64,000 nucleotides of DNA from Arcobacter caeni (lineage in GTDB: Bacteria; Campylobacterota; Campylobacteria; Campylobacterales; Arcobacteraceae): positions 175,880-239,879 of the forward strand of contig NZ_MUXE01000002.1 of NCBI RefSeq assembly GCF_003063245.1, read 5' to 3'. Every line of letters starts with the position of its first letter. Position 1 is the stretch's first letter. The translations under genes and the position numbers were made by a program. Positions 9,848-19,441 of this stretch are shown here, piece by piece. The notes beneath the pieces were generated by a model that saw nothing but the letters and a program-made list of their open reading frames with translations, had not been told where the DNA came from and made no database searches.

Positions 9848-11956
9848 TTAAAGTATAAAAATACTATTTCTCCCTAAATTTTTGGCTTCATACAAACAAT
9901 CATCAGCCTGTTTATATAATTCATCGCTACTTGGAATATCTTTATTCTCTTTTGAAACTATTCCAATAGAAATAGTCAAATATTTAGATATTTTACTTGC
10001 TTTATGTTCTATTTGCAAATTTTCTATTTCATTTTTGATTAAATTTGCAAATTCAACAACTTTTATTTTATCTAAAGCAGTAATTATTCCAAACTCTTCA
10101 CCACCTAATCGAAAGGCAAAATCACTTGCTCTATTTGTTCTTTCTTTTAGGATATTAGCAACTTTTTCTAGTGCTAAATCTCCTTGTTGATGTCCATAAG
10201 TATCATTATATTGTTTGAAATAATCTATATCCATAATGAGAAATGAGAAATGATTATTCTCTCTTTTTGCTCTATTAATCTCTTCTATAATTTTAGAATT
10301 AAAAAATCTTCTATTATAAAGTTGAGTTAATTCATCTGTAATTGATAAATGCTCTATATATTTTTTATTTGTAATATTTGTTCTAATTGCTGTAAAACCT
10401 ATAAATTCTTCGTTTTCAAAAATTGGTTTTATAATTGCGTAAACCCAATAATCTACTCCTTTTTTATTTTTATTTCTAATTTCACCTTTCCAAATATTTC
10501 CAGAGAGAAGTTTTTCCCACATCTCTTGATAAAATTTATTAGAAGTATCAGGATGTCTTACTATTTTATGACTTTTTCCTATTAATTCCTCTTTTGAATA
10601 ACCAGAAATTTCACAAAATGCTTCACTTACATCTAAAATTAATCCCTCTTTATTTGTTGAAGAGATGATGACATTTTCATTAATTATATGGATATGATCT
10701 TGTAGTTTTTTTTCAGTTTCATTTTTATTCTCAAGTGATATGTTTAAATCATTTGCTAAAGAAATAAACTCTTTATATGTTAAGTTTTTAGTATCAATTT
10801 TTTTATTTTCTTTTGAAGCTTTTTCAAAAGATGAAATAAGATAGTTTATATTTATATCAATAAACTGCGATATTTTTCTTGATGTAAGATATAACCCAAT
10901 ACTTATTAAAATAAACATAATTAACATATAAATCAATTGTTGAATAATAGTTTCTTTAAAAATAGCCTCTTTTCTAATCAGCTCATTTTCTACTTCATCT
11001 AAATATACTCCACATCCAACAATCCAGTTATATTTCTCATACTTTTTTACAAAAGAAAGTTTGTCAAATTCTTTTATAGTATTTATTTTTTTAAATTTAT
11101 AAGAAAAAAATCCACCATCAGGATTTTGGGCAGCAACTAATTGTTGATGAAAAAGATTTTTGGATGGATGAGTAGATGGAATTACTATTCTTTTTCCATC
11201 AAAAACTAAAATTTCAGAATCAACAGTATTAACAAAAATATAATTATCTCCGCTAAATCTAACAGTAGAAATAAAATCTAATAGTTCATCTTGTGCATGA
11301 GCTCTAATATCATCTAAGTATTCGCCCATTCCAATATGCCAATCATAAGGTTCAAATAACTCTACAAATGATATTTTAGAGTATTGCTTAGTATCTTTTG
11401 AATCAGGTTTTACAAAAGTGTTTATTAAAAATCCTTCTTTGTTTTCTAAAGCAATTTTAGATTGTGATTGAACCATTAAATTATTATTTTCATCTTTTAA
11501 ATTCCAAACATCTTTATATGAATCAAGTTCTATTTTTTTATTAAAAATAATAGCTTGACCTTTATTGCTATTTATAAAAAAGTATGTTTTATCTGTTTCA
11601 TAGTTTATGTTGTTTATAGCTTTTGCTATTAGTAACTTTATTTCATCTTCTGATTTTGTGTTTTTATTTTCATTGTAAATAGCCATTGCTAAATTATTAG
11701 CTTGACCAACTCTTTCTTTTAGTTTTTCTTTTTCTGACTTTATTAGCAGTTCTTCTTTTTGCTCAATTAAGTTATAAACACTTAAAACTTCTCTTTTAAT
11801 TTGGTCTTTTTTTAATTGAGTAAACTCTTCTCTAATATGTATTTTATCATTTTCAAAATTTATATATTGAAAAATAATTGAAATACTAAAAACTAAAAAA
11901 GTTGATATAAAAGCTGTTGAAAAGATAACTCTTCGTATAAAATTGGATAATTGCAC
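9848..11956 (-). CDS. Membrane diguanylate cyclase, Cache-PAS-GGDEF
   Basis: A signalling protein expected to make cyclic di-GMP. An N-terminal membrane helix (about residues 9-28) and a second (about 334-353) bracket a periplasmic region with two Cache-like repeats (FFINSNKGQAIIF and IFVNTVDSEILVF, each followed by a W-containing GMGEYLD or GCGVYLD strand). A PAS domain follows (FCEISGYSKEELIGK), then a GGDEF domain with an active GGEEF at about 618-622. RASD lies five residues before it, fitting the RxxD inhibitory site for product feedback. The start is GTG; no ATG is available in frame. The extracellular ligand is unknown. Confidence 0.92.
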   Translation of the reverse strand: MQLSNFIRRVIFSTAFISTFLVFSISIIFQYINFENDKIHIREEFTQLKKDQIKREVLSVYNLIEQKEELLIKSEKEKLKERVGQANNLAMAIYNENKNTKSEDEIKLLIAKAINNINYETDKTYFFINSNKGQAIIFNKKIELDSYKDVWNLKDENNNLMVQSQSKIALENKEGFLINTFVKPDSKDTKQYSKISFVELFEPYDWHIGMGEYLDDIRAHAQDELLDFISTVRFSGDNYIFVNTVDSEILVFDGKRIVIPSTHPSKNLFHQQLVAAQNPDGGFFSYKFKKINTIKEFDKLSFVKKYEKYNWIVGCGVYLDEVENELIRKEAIFKETIIQQLIYMLIMFILISIGLYLTSRKISQFIDININYLISSFEKASKENKKIDTKNLTYKEFISLANDLNISLENKNETEKKLQDHIHIINENVIISSTNKEGLILDVSEAFCEISGYSKEELIGKSHKIVRHPDTSNKFYQEMWEKLLSGNIWKGEIRNKNKKGVDYWVYAIIKPIFENEEFIGFTAIRTNITNKKYIEHLSITDELTQLYNRRFFNSKIIEEINRAKRENNHFSFLIMDIDYFKQYNDTYGHQQGDLALEKVANILKERTNRASDFAFRLGGEEFGIITALDKIKVVEFANLIKNEIENLQIEHKASKISKYLTISIGIVSKENKDIPSSDELYKQADDCLYEAKNLGRNSIFIL

Positions 11957-12024
11957 ATTGAATTCTTGTATTATATTTAGAATTGATTATATCCAAAAAT
12001 ATTATTATTTTTCATTAATCTGGC

Positions 12025-12056
12025 GTTAAGATTCAATTCATAAATTGTTAAAATCT
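12025..12056 (+). promoter_or_regulatory. Direct repeats upstream of the Spy/CpxP-like gene
   Basis: GTTAAGATTC (12025) and GTTAAAATCT (12047) lie 22 bases apart, two helical turns, just upstream of the gene. Tandem direct repeats are the usual binding pattern of OmpR/PhoB-type regulators, and such a regulator is encoded in this operon, so autoregulation is plausible. In an A/T-rich genome chance similarity is a real alternative. Confidence 0.3.
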
Positions 12057-12097
12057 ATATGTCATAATTTCATATATCAAAAATAAAAGGATTGAAA

Positions 12098-12577
12098 ATG
12101 AGAACAAAAAGTAAAGTAATATCAGGATTAGTTTTAAGTGCAATATTATCAAGTGGTTTATATGCAGCACCAGCTGATATGAATAAAAGAGGTGATGTTA
12201 AACAAAGTAATTATAATAATTGTATGATGAATGACAATAGAATGCATGAAATGAATAATCAAAGAGGTGGAAAATTTCATTTATTTAGAGGATTAAATTT
12301 AACAGCTGAACAAGAAACAAAAATACAACAAATCATGCAAGATAGCAGAAAAAATATGAAATCAGAAGATGAAGCTTTCACAAAAGATGGATTTGATAAA
12401 GCTAAATATATTGAAATCATGAGTGAAAAAAGAGATAATATGTTAAAATCTCAAGCAGAAGTAATCGAAAAATCTTATGCTATTTTAACTGCTAAACAAA
12501 AAGAACAGTTCAAAGTTCTTATGGATTTAAAAAAAGAGAAAATGAATCAAAAAATTGAAGAAAAAACAAAAGGGTAA
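12098..12577 (+). CDS. Periplasmic Spy/CpxP-family protein
   Basis: A small exported protein. An N-terminal signal peptide ends at GLYAAPAD, and the mature part is a charged helical protein with two LTxxQ-type motifs, NLTAEQETKIQQIM and AILTAKQKEQF, the hallmark of Spy/CpxP periplasmic chaperone and stress sensors. The frame is open from a TTG at 12092, but the ATG at 12098 has AAAGG seven bases upstream and is the better start. It lies three bases before a response regulator and its kinase, the same arrangement as CpxP with CpxRA, so it probably reports envelope or metal stress to that system. Met- and His-containing segments in the first half could bind metal, but that is inference. Confidence 0.85.
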   Translation: MRTKSKVISGLVLSAILSSGLYAAPADMNKRGDVKQSNYNNCMMNDNRMHEMNNQRGGKFHLFRGLNLTAEQETKIQQIMQDSRKNMKSEDEAFTKDGFDKAKYIEIMSEKRDNMLKSQAEVIEKSYAILTAKQKEQFKVLMDLKKEKMNQKIEEKTKG

Positions 12578-12580
12578 ATT

Positions 12581-13261
12581 TTGATTAAAATTGCAATGAT
12601 TGAAGATGATTTAGAATTAGCTAATGTTCTAACACAGTATTTAAAGCAATTTAGTATGGAAGTAACTAACTTTGAAGAGCCATTTTTGGCTCTTTCAAGT
12701 TTAAAAATAAATAAATTTGACCTTGTTATTTTAGATTTAACACTTCCTGGAATGGATGGATTAGATGTTTGTAAAGAAATTGTAAAAAATTTCGATATTC
12801 CAATTATTATTTCAAGTGCAAGAAGTGATATAACAGATAAAGTTACAGCTTTACAACTTGGAGCCGATGATTATTTGCCAAAACCTTATGATCCACGAGA
12901 ACTTGAGGTTCGGATAAAAACAATTTTACGAAGATTTAATCACTCAAATATTCAAGAAGATGAACCAATAAATAAGACTTTCTTTTTAGATATTGAAAAA
13001 AAAGAGATAACAAAAAATGGCAAATATATTAAATTAACAGCCGCAGAATTTGAAGTTTTATCATTATTATTAAGAAGAGAAGGTTTTATAATTTCAAGAG
13101 AAGATATATTTGATAATTCAGATATTTTAAACCAAGATTATGAAAGTTCAGGCTCATTGGCTGTAATAATAAATAGAATCAGACATAAAATCGAAGAAAA
13201 TCCAAAAGAACCACAATATTTGCACACAATTAGAGGAATGGGATATAAATTTATACAATGA
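12581..13261 (+). CDS. OmpR/PhoB-family response regulator
   Basis: A 226-residue DNA-binding response regulator. The receiver domain has the acidic pair ED-D at 8-10, phospho-acceptor Asp52 in VILDLTLPG, and the conserved Lys in LPKPYDP. The C-terminal winged helix shows LTAAEFEVLSLLLRREG and the closing HTIRGMGYKF. The start is TTG, with AGGGT about seven bases upstream; the next ATG (12596) would remove the first strand of the receiver. The stop overlaps the kinase start by four bases. It likely controls its own operon, including the Spy/CpxP-like gene. Confidence 0.95.
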   Translation: MIKIAMIEDDLELANVLTQYLKQFSMEVTNFEEPFLALSSLKINKFDLVILDLTLPGMDGLDVCKEIVKNFDIPIIISSARSDITDKVTALQLGADDYLPKPYDPRELEVRIKTILRRFNHSNIQEDEPINKTFFLDIEKKEITKNGKYIKLTAAEFEVLSLLLRREGFIISREDIFDNSDILNQDYESSGSLAVIINRIRHKIEENPKEPQYLHTIRGMGYKFIQ

Positions 13262-14508
13262 ATAGACAATCAATATTTTTTACAATAAGCGTAAGTTTTG
13301 TAATATCAATTTGTTTAGTAATAATTAGCTTTTTAATACTAATAACCCATGATTACAGAATGAAAGAAGGACAACTTTTAGATAAATATGTTCCTGTTAT
13401 GAAGATGATAAATAGGCAAGAAAAATCAAAAATTGATGATGAATTTATAAAAAGTTTAGAAGAGATAAACTATAAATTATTTGTAAATATCACTGATATA
13501 AATGCAATAACATATAACCAAAAAACTCAAATATTATTTGAAAAAGTTCATCCAAAATCTGATGATATTTTTAGAATTCTTAGTTTAAATGATAAAAACT
13601 ATATTTATATGAAAAAAAGAGCAGAAACTTTATTAATAGAAGATAATAATAGTTCAAATAGTAATAGTCATATTTATATCATATTAGTTTTTGCTATTTT
13701 ATTTATCACAATTATTTTGGTTTATTTAATAACTTTACGAAAATTAATGCCTTTAAAAATTCTAAAAGACAAAGTAAAAACGCTAGGTGATGAAAATTTT
13801 GATTTTGAATGTTGTAATACAGATGGAAAAGATGAAGTTTCTCTCTTAGCAGTTGAGTTTAAAAAATCAGCAGAAAAATTAAAAAGTTTAAAAGAAGCTA
13901 GAAATATTTTTATTAGAAATATTATGCATGAATTAAAAACTCCAATTACAAAAGGAAAGTTTTTAACACAATTAGAACAAAATGAAGAAAATAACGAAAA
14001 ATTAAAATCAGTTTTTAACCGTTTAGAATCTTTGATAAATGAATTTGCATCAATAGAAGAACTGATTTCTTCAAATAAAAATATAGAAAAAAGATTTTAT
14101 TATTTAGATGACATTGTTGATAATGCGAAAGATATTTTGATGGTTGAAGATGAATATGTAATATCAAAATATGAAAATAAAAAATTAGAAATAAATTTTA
14201 AACTTTTTTCAATTGCTGTTAAAAATTTAATAGATAATGCAATTAAATATTCTCCAAACAAAGAAGTTGTTATAAAAACAGAAGATGAAAATATAATATT
14301 TGAAAATAGTGGTGAAGCTCTTAAATATCCACTTGAAAAATATTTTGAACCATTTTTCTCAAATGAAGATAAACAAAAAGACTCTTTTGGTTTAGGATTG
14401 TATATTATTAGTAATATTTTAAAAGCAAATAATTATATTTTAGAGTATGAATATTTTGATGGAATAAATAGATTTATATGTAAAAAGGATAACTTATCTA
14501 CGATATAG
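13258..14508 (+). CDS. Membrane sensor histidine kinase, ArsS-like
   Basis: A 416-residue kinase with two membrane helices (about residues 7-30 and 138-160) around a short periplasmic region of roughly 105 residues. A HAMP-like linker is followed by the phospho-acceptor His224 in IMHELKTPITKG, an N box NLIDNAIKYSP, and a G2 box FGLGLYIIS. The G1 region is weaker than usual (IIFENSGEAL instead of a DNGxG), a trait seen in ArsS-type kinases of Campylobacterota. It overlaps the response regulator by ATGA, so the two are cognate. The signal is probably envelope- or acid-related by comparison with ArsRS/CpxRA, but this is inference. Confidence 0.9.
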   Translation: MNRQSIFFTISVSFVISICLVIISFLILITHDYRMKEGQLLDKYVPVMKMINRQEKSKIDDEFIKSLEEINYKLFVNITDINAITYNQKTQILFEKVHPKSDDIFRILSLNDKNYIYMKKRAETLLIEDNNSSNSNSHIYIILVFAILFITIILVYLITLRKLMPLKILKDKVKTLGDENFDFECCNTDGKDEVSLLAVEFKKSAEKLKSLKEARNIFIRNIMHELKTPITKGKFLTQLEQNEENNEKLKSVFNRLESLINEFASIEELISSNKNIEKRFYYLDDIVDNAKDILMVEDEYVISKYENKKLEINFKLFSIAVKNLIDNAIKYSPNKEVVIKTEDENIIFENSGEALKYPLEKYFEPFFSNEDKQKDSFGLGLYIISNILKANNYILEYEYFDGINRFICKKDNLSTI

Positions 14509-15641
14509 TAATTATTGGAGCAGGTGCAAGTTCTTTGATGTTGGCTTCAAATTTGGATAAAAAGAAATTTGAAAATATTTGTATTATTGATACAAATGAA
14601 AAAATTGGTTCAAAAATAAAAGTTTCAGGTGGTGCAAAATGCAATATCACAAATGAACTTGTAACTTGTAATAATTATTTAGGTGATAGAGAATTTGTAA
14701 AAGAACTTTTAGAAAAGTTCTCAAAAAATGAGTTATTAGCTTTTTTAAATAAAAATGCAGTTTTCCCAAAAATAAATCCCAAAATAGTAAAAGGAACATA
14801 TTTTTGTAATTCATCACAAGATGTGATTGATATGTTCACAAAACTAACTACTCATGTAAAAAAATATCTAAATACAACAGTTTTGGATGTTACTTTTGAT
14901 AAACATTTTAAATTAAAAACCACTTCAAAAACCATAGAAGCCAAAAAATTAGTAGTTGCAAGTGGCGGATTATCTTATCCTGTATTAGGTGCATCTTCAA
15001 TTGCTTTTGATATTGCAAAAAAGTTTGGACATACAATTACAAAACTTGAACCTGCACTTGTTGGTTTTACTGTTCAAAAAGAGCAGTTTTGGTTTAAGAA
15101 TCTTTCAGGTATTTCTATGCCTGTTCTTACTTTTGTAGATGAAAAAAGTTTTGAAGGTTCTTTATTATTTGCCCATAAAGGCTGTTCTGGTCCTGTTATT
15201 TTAACAACTTCTTTATATTGGAAAAAAGGAAAAATAGCAATTGATTTTTTACCAAAACAAAAAATAGAGACTTTTTTTCAAGGAAATAAACTAATCTCTT
15301 CATCTTTACCTCTTCCCAAAAGATTTATTCAAGAGTTTTTGGCTTCTGTTGAACTTGAAGATAAAAATATTTCAAAATTAACAGATGAAGAAAAAGCAAA
15401 ATTAAAATTATTAAAATATTATGAATTCCCACCAGCTGGAAATTTTGGCTTTACAAAAGCTGAGGTTACAAAAGGTGGAATAAATACAAAAGAGATAAAT
15501 CATGATAGTTTTGAGAGTTTAAAACAAAAAGATTTGTATTTCTTAGGCGAATGTTTAGATATAACAGGGGAACTTGGAGGATTTAATTTTCAAATTGCAT
15601 TTAGTGAAGCTATGGTTTGTGCAAGGCAAATGAATAAATAA
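14496..15641 (+). CDS. HI0933/BaiN-type FAD-dependent oxidoreductase, unusual start
   Basis: A flavoprotein of the HI0933 (BaiN, aminoacetone-oxidase-like) family. The dinucleotide-binding strand DIVIIGAGASSLMLASNL is intact, and GGAKCNITN, VVASGGLSYPVLGASS and the C-terminal GECLDITGELGGFNFQIAF are family signatures. The problem is the start. The Rossmann motif begins at 14502, but the frame has a TAA at 14490-14492 and no ATG, GTG or TTG before 14535, which would delete the glycine motif. AAGGAT at 14485-14490 is properly spaced to an ATC at 14496 (ATC TAC GAT ATA GTA). I therefore place the start there, as a non-canonical start or a mutated ATG. The gene overlaps the end of the kinase. Confidence 0.8.
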   Translation: MYDIVIIGAGASSLMLASNLDKKKFENICIIDTNEKIGSKIKVSGGAKCNITNELVTCNNYLGDREFVKELLEKFSKNELLAFLNKNAVFPKINPKIVKGTYFCNSSQDVIDMFTKLTTHVKKYLNTTVLDVTFDKHFKLKTTSKTIEAKKLVVASGGLSYPVLGASSIAFDIAKKFGHTITKLEPALVGFTVQKEQFWFKNLSGISMPVLTFVDEKSFEGSLLFAHKGCSGPVILTTSLYWKKGKIAIDFLPKQKIETFFQGNKLISSSLPLPKRFIQEFLASVELEDKNISKLTDEEKAKLKLLKYYEFPPAGNFGFTKAEVTKGGINTKEINHDSFESLKQKDLYFLGECLDITGELGGFNFQIAFSEAMVCARQMNK

Positions 15642-15722
15642 AAAAAGTTATTTTTTATAAATAATTTAACAATATTTAGCTATTATCATTTTTAATTCAT
15701 ATCGTATTAAAAAAGGTTATAA

Positions 15723-17126
15723 ATGTTTTTTGGAAATAAAAACTCGCAAGACAAAGTTTCTGTTTTATTAAATGAGATTGAAGATTTAAAAAATCAACTT
15801 CTTTTAAAAGAACAAGAAAAAGAAGAGATAAAAAATGATTTTTCTAAACAATTAGAAAATATATCTGCTTTAAATGAAAAAAAAGTTGAAATTTTCAAAC
15901 AAATTGCCAGTCATTCTCAAGAAGAGGGTTTAGTTGTTTTTGATGATAAAAACCAACTATTTTTTTCAAATAATCTAGCTCAATCAAATATAAAAGATTA
16001 TAATGTAGTTTTAACTGCAATTTTAGAAAATAATAATCGCTTAATAATGGAAGATTGTGAAGCAAATATTTCAATAAAAACTTATGAAAACTACAAAATA
16101 GTTTCATTAAAAAAGACTTCAATCCATGACAATAAAAATGGTGGATTATTAGACAAACACAATAAAAACATGACTAACTCTTTAAATAATACACAAAAAA
16201 CATATTTATCTTTACTTGATGAACTTCAAGAAATGTCAAAAGAATCAAAAGAAACAGCAACCGGTTCAACTCAAGGTTTAGATTTAATTACAGAAATAGT
16301 ATCAGATACAAATAATTTACATAAAGAGATTGAAATCGAAAATGATGTTATAGATTCATTGGTTTCAAAAAGTAAAGATATTTCACAAGTTATTAATATT
16401 ATTCAAGCAATAGCATTTCAAACAAATATTCTTTCATTAAATGCAGCAGTAGAAGCTGCAACTGCTGGAGAAGCGGGGCGAGGATTTGCAGTTGTTGCAG
16501 CTGAAGTGAGAAACTTAGCAAATAGAAGTGCGGATGCTGCAAAACAGATAAAAGATGTTGTTAATTCAATTCAAAATGAAACTGCAAAAATAAAAAATAG
16601 CTCAGAAACAGTTTCAGAAGTAGTAAATGAAACAAAATCAAGAATTGAAATTTTGAGTAAACTAATGAATACTTTCCAAAAAAATTCAAACCGATCTGTT
16701 TATGAAGTTGAAAGTATTTCAAATAAAATATTTATTAACTTAGCAAAACTTGACCATGTTATTTATAAAAACAATTTATATCAATTGATTTTTGGTGGAG
16801 AACATAGCTTCAATGCGGTTGATCATCATAATTGTAGACTTGGAAAATGGTATGACACAGGACTTGGAAAAGAACAATTTAGTTATGTTCCATCATACAA
16901 AGGTTTAGAAAAACATCATCATACGGTTCATCATGAAGCAAATTTATTAGCAAAAGAGTGTTCAGGAAATAGTGTTTCTTGCTCAAAACAACTAATTGAA
17001 GATAAGATTGAATTAATTGAAAATGGAAGCGAACAAGTATTTATTTATCTTGATAGAATTTTAGAAGAAAAAAATGAAGTGCTTATGAAAGAAGCTGCAA
17101 ATAAATTATTTGAACAAGGAAAATAA
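15723..17126 (+). CDS. Soluble chemoreceptor with C-terminal CZB domain
   Basis: A methyl-accepting chemotaxis-type protein with no membrane helix. An N-terminal coiled coil (residues 1-55) leads to a PAS-like segment, then a signalling hairpin whose tip [17 protein letters not shown] and [15 protein letters not shown] are the CheA/CheW contact region. The C-terminus is a chemoreceptor zinc-binding domain with [14 protein letters not shown] and later HHHTVHHEA, the His/Cys set that binds zinc. CZB receptors elsewhere respond to zinc or to oxidants such as hypochlorous acid. It sits two bases before a receiver gene and at the head of a four-gene signalling cluster, so it may feed that pathway rather than, or as well as, the flagellar one. 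Confidence 0.92.
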   Translation: MFFGNKNSQDKVSVLLNEIEDLKNQLLLKEQEKEEIKNDFSKQLENISALNEKKVEIFKQIASHSQEEGLVVFDDKNQLFFSNNLAQSNIKDYNVVLTAILENNNRLIMEDCEANISIKTYENYKIVSLKKTSIHDNKNGGLLDKHNKNMTNSLNNTQKTYLSLLDELQEMSKESKETATGSTQGLDLITEIVSDTNNLHKEIEIENDVIDSLVSKSKDISQVINIIQAIAFQTNILSLNAAVEAATAGEAGRGFAVVAAEVRNLANRSADAAKQIKDVVNSIQNETAKIKNSSETVSEVVNETKSRIEILSKLMNTFQKNSNRSVYEVESISNKIFINLAKLDHVIYKNNLYQLIFGGEHSFNAVDHHNCRLGKWYDTGLGKEQFSYVPSYKGLEKHHHTVHHEANLLAKECSGNSVSCSKQLIEDKIELIENGSEQVFIYLDRILEEKNEVLMKEAANKLFEQGK

Positions 17127-17127
17127 A

Positions 17128-17505
17128 ATGAATAATGACAAATATTCTATTGTAATTATAGATGATGAAACTGAGATTTTAAATGTTTTAAGTAGATTTT
17201 TAACAAGAAATCCAGCTTTCTTGGTTACTACATATTCTAATCCAATTAGTGCTTTAAGTTCTATAGGACATTCAAAAGTTGATTTAGTTCTTTTAGATAT
17301 TATGATGCCCCAAATGAATGGTTTAGAAGTTTTAGAAAAGCTAAAAGCTAATGAACCTAATCAAAAAGTAATTATGATGACGGCGTATTCGACTTTGGAT
17401 AAGGTTTTAAAATCTCATAAAGAGGGTGCAACAAATTATGTTATGAAACCTTTTGATTCTTTACAAGCATTAGAAAAGAAAATATTAGAAGTTTTAAAGT
17501 CATAG
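17128..17505 (+). CDS. Single-domain response regulator (receiver only)
   Basis: A 125-residue CheY-like receiver with the acidic pair at 12-13 (IIDDETE), phospho-acceptor Asp57 in LVLLDIMMPQ, Thr/Ser switch in MMTAYS, and Lys in YVMKPFD. There is no output domain. The frame extends back to a TTG at 17110, but the ATG at 17128 has AAGGA about eight bases before it. It is placed between the CZB receptor and two kinase-like proteins, which makes it a likely phospho-shuttle or phosphate sink for the intact kinase downstream. Confidence 0.92.
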   Translation: MNNDKYSIVIIDDETEILNVLSRFLTRNPAFLVTTYSNPISALSSIGHSKVDLVLLDIMMPQMNGLEVLEKLKANEPNQKVIMMTAYSTLDKVLKSHKEGATNYVMKPFDSLQALEKKILEVLKS

Positions 17506-17509
17506 AAGT

Positions 17510-19441
17510 ATGAGTGATAAAAGCCTAAGTATTAGGTATTTATTTTATTTTTTAATTTCTCTTTTTGTTTTTATATTTATAATAAATGTTTTTAAAGAAG
17601 ATGAAATTCAATATTCATTAGAAAACTATAAAAAAAATGTTCATAAAGAGTATTTAAAATATAGCAATGAGTATAAAAATAGTTCTGAACTTATATATTT
17701 TAATGAGTTTGTAAAAAATAAACAACTTGTTAAAACTTTTAAAAATATGAATAATATGAACTTTTTAGATGCTAAAAAAGAGATTTATAATCATTTAAAA
17801 GATAGCTATCTTTTTTATAAAACTTTAGATGTAAATGATATAAGTTTTTATTCATCTTCAAATAATCTTTTATTAAGTATGCAAGAAAATAACAAAAATG
17901 ATAGCTCTGAAATTGTTGCAGAGGTTATTTTAAATAAAAAAGAGTTGAGTAGTTTTAAAATAGTTGATGATAATTATTATCTATTATTTTCAAAACCTAT
18001 CTTTGATGAAAATTTAAATTTTTTAGGTGTTATAAATATAGAGTTTGATTTTAGAACATTGATTAAAAAATTAGAATATAACAGTGATTTTTCTTTTTCC
18101 ATGATAGCTTCAAATCAAATCAAGCTGAATAAAAGCCATTCTGTTGATTTTCCTATTATTTTTATTCCAATATTAAAATCTTTTGCAAATGAAAATAGTT
18201 TATATTTAGTAGCTAATTATTTAAATAAGGATTCAAATATTGCAAAAATAAATAAATATTTTAATATTTTATTTGTTGTGATTACTCTTCTTGTTTTTAT
18301 AATATTTTATTATTCTTTTAAAGTGAAATATTTTAAAATGCAAAAATTAAGCATAGAAAAAGAGTATCAAGAGTTACACACTCAAATTGATGATAATGTA
18401 ATCAAAGTTGAGACAGATTTAAATGGAATCATAACTTATGCCTCAAAACAATTTTGTAAAATCTCAGGTTATTCACATAAAGAGTTATTAGGACGAAATG
18501 TAAATCTTCTAAAACATTCAAATATTGCAAGTGCTTTTTTCCAAAAACTTTGGAGTGAATTAAAAACTAATAATATTTGGGAAGGTGAGATTAAAAACCA
18601 AGATAGATATGGAAACTCTTATTGGATAAAAGGTGTGATTTTCCCTAAATATGATTTTGATAATAAAATCATAGGTTATGTTTCAATTCGCTCAAATATT
18701 ACAGATACAAAACAATTAGAAAAAATAAATAAGCTTTTAAAAGAAGATTTATCAAATAAATTAAATGAAATAAAAATGAAAGATAAAACATTAGTTGATA
18801 GTACAAAAGTTCAATTAATGTCAAAAATATTAGATTCCTTAGATTATCAGTGGAAACAACCAATTTTGAGTATATCTTCATTGATTTATAATCTAAAAAC
18901 TATTATAAAAAATGAAGAAAATAGTAAAGATAAACTCGAATTAATTCAACAAACAGAGTTTGAATTAAAAAATCTATCTGAAGTATTAAATGAAATAAAA
19001 TATCTTTTTCAACAAAACCAAAATAAAATATCAAAAGTTACAAAGATTATAAAAGAGTCAATTTTAGCTACACAAGAAGAACTTCAAGCAAATAATATAA
19101 AAATAAAATATGATTTAGAAAGTGAAATTTCTACTGATTATTCTTTTAATGAACTAAAAAATATTATATTTAATATGATTAAAAATTGTATAGAACAAAA
19201 AAAGTTAAATAATCAAGATGAAGTTATTATGTTAATTAATATCATAAAAGAAGAAGATTTATTGATTAAAATTGAAGATAATATCAAAGGTGAAAATAAA
19301 AAAATAGATGAAAATCGATATTCAAATAGCAATTTATATTTAGTAAAACTTTTTATTGAAAAAAATAAAGGTCTTTTTTGGTTTGAAAGTACAAATTATG
19401 ATACGATTTATTATATAAAATTAAAAAATGAGAATATTTAA
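17510..19441 (+). CDS. Membrane PAS sensor with degenerate histidine-kinase module (pseudo-kinase)
   Basis: A 643-residue membrane sensor: helix near residues 9-28, a periplasmic domain to about 245, a second helix near 250-270, then a PAS domain (FCKISGYSHKELLGRN). After it comes a region aligning with the HQWRQP-type kinase core, but the catalytic residues are gone. Tyr446 replaces the phospho-acceptor His (YQWKQPILSIS), the N box is MIKNCIEQ without the usual Asn/Asp pattern, and the G1 box reads IEDNIKGEN. It probably senses and transmits without kinase activity, perhaps by pairing with the full kinase whose gene starts immediately after its stop. The gene is intact, so loss of activity looks selected rather than decay. 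Confidence 0.88.
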   Translation: MSDKSLSIRYLFYFLISLFVFIFIINVFKEDEIQYSLENYKKNVHKEYLKYSNEYKNSSELIYFNEFVKNKQLVKTFKNMNNMNFLDAKKEIYNHLKDSYLFYKTLDVNDISFYSSSNNLLLSMQENNKNDSSEIVAEVILNKKELSSFKIVDDNYYLLFSKPIFDENLNFLGVINIEFDFRTLIKKLEYNSDFSFSMIASNQIKLNKSHSVDFPIIFIPILKSFANENSLYLVANYLNKDSNIAKINKYFNILFVVITLLVFIIFYYSFKVKYFKMQKLSIEKEYQELHTQIDDNVIKVETDLNGIITYASKQFCKISGYSHKELLGRNVNLLKHSNIASAFFQKLWSELKTNNIWEGEIKNQDRYGNSYWIKGVIFPKYDFDNKIIGYVSIRSNITDTKQLEKINKLLKEDLSNKLNEIKMKDKTLVDSTKVQLMSKILDSLDYQWKQPILSISSLIYNLKTIIKNEENSKDKLELIQQTEFELKNLSEVLNEIKYLFQQNQNKISKVTKIIKESILATQEELQANNIKIKYDLESEISTDYSFNELKNIIFNMIKNCIEQKKLNNQDEVIMLINIIKEEDLLIKIEDNIKGENKKIDENRYSNSNLYLVKLFIEKNKGLFWFESTNYDTIYYIKLKNENI

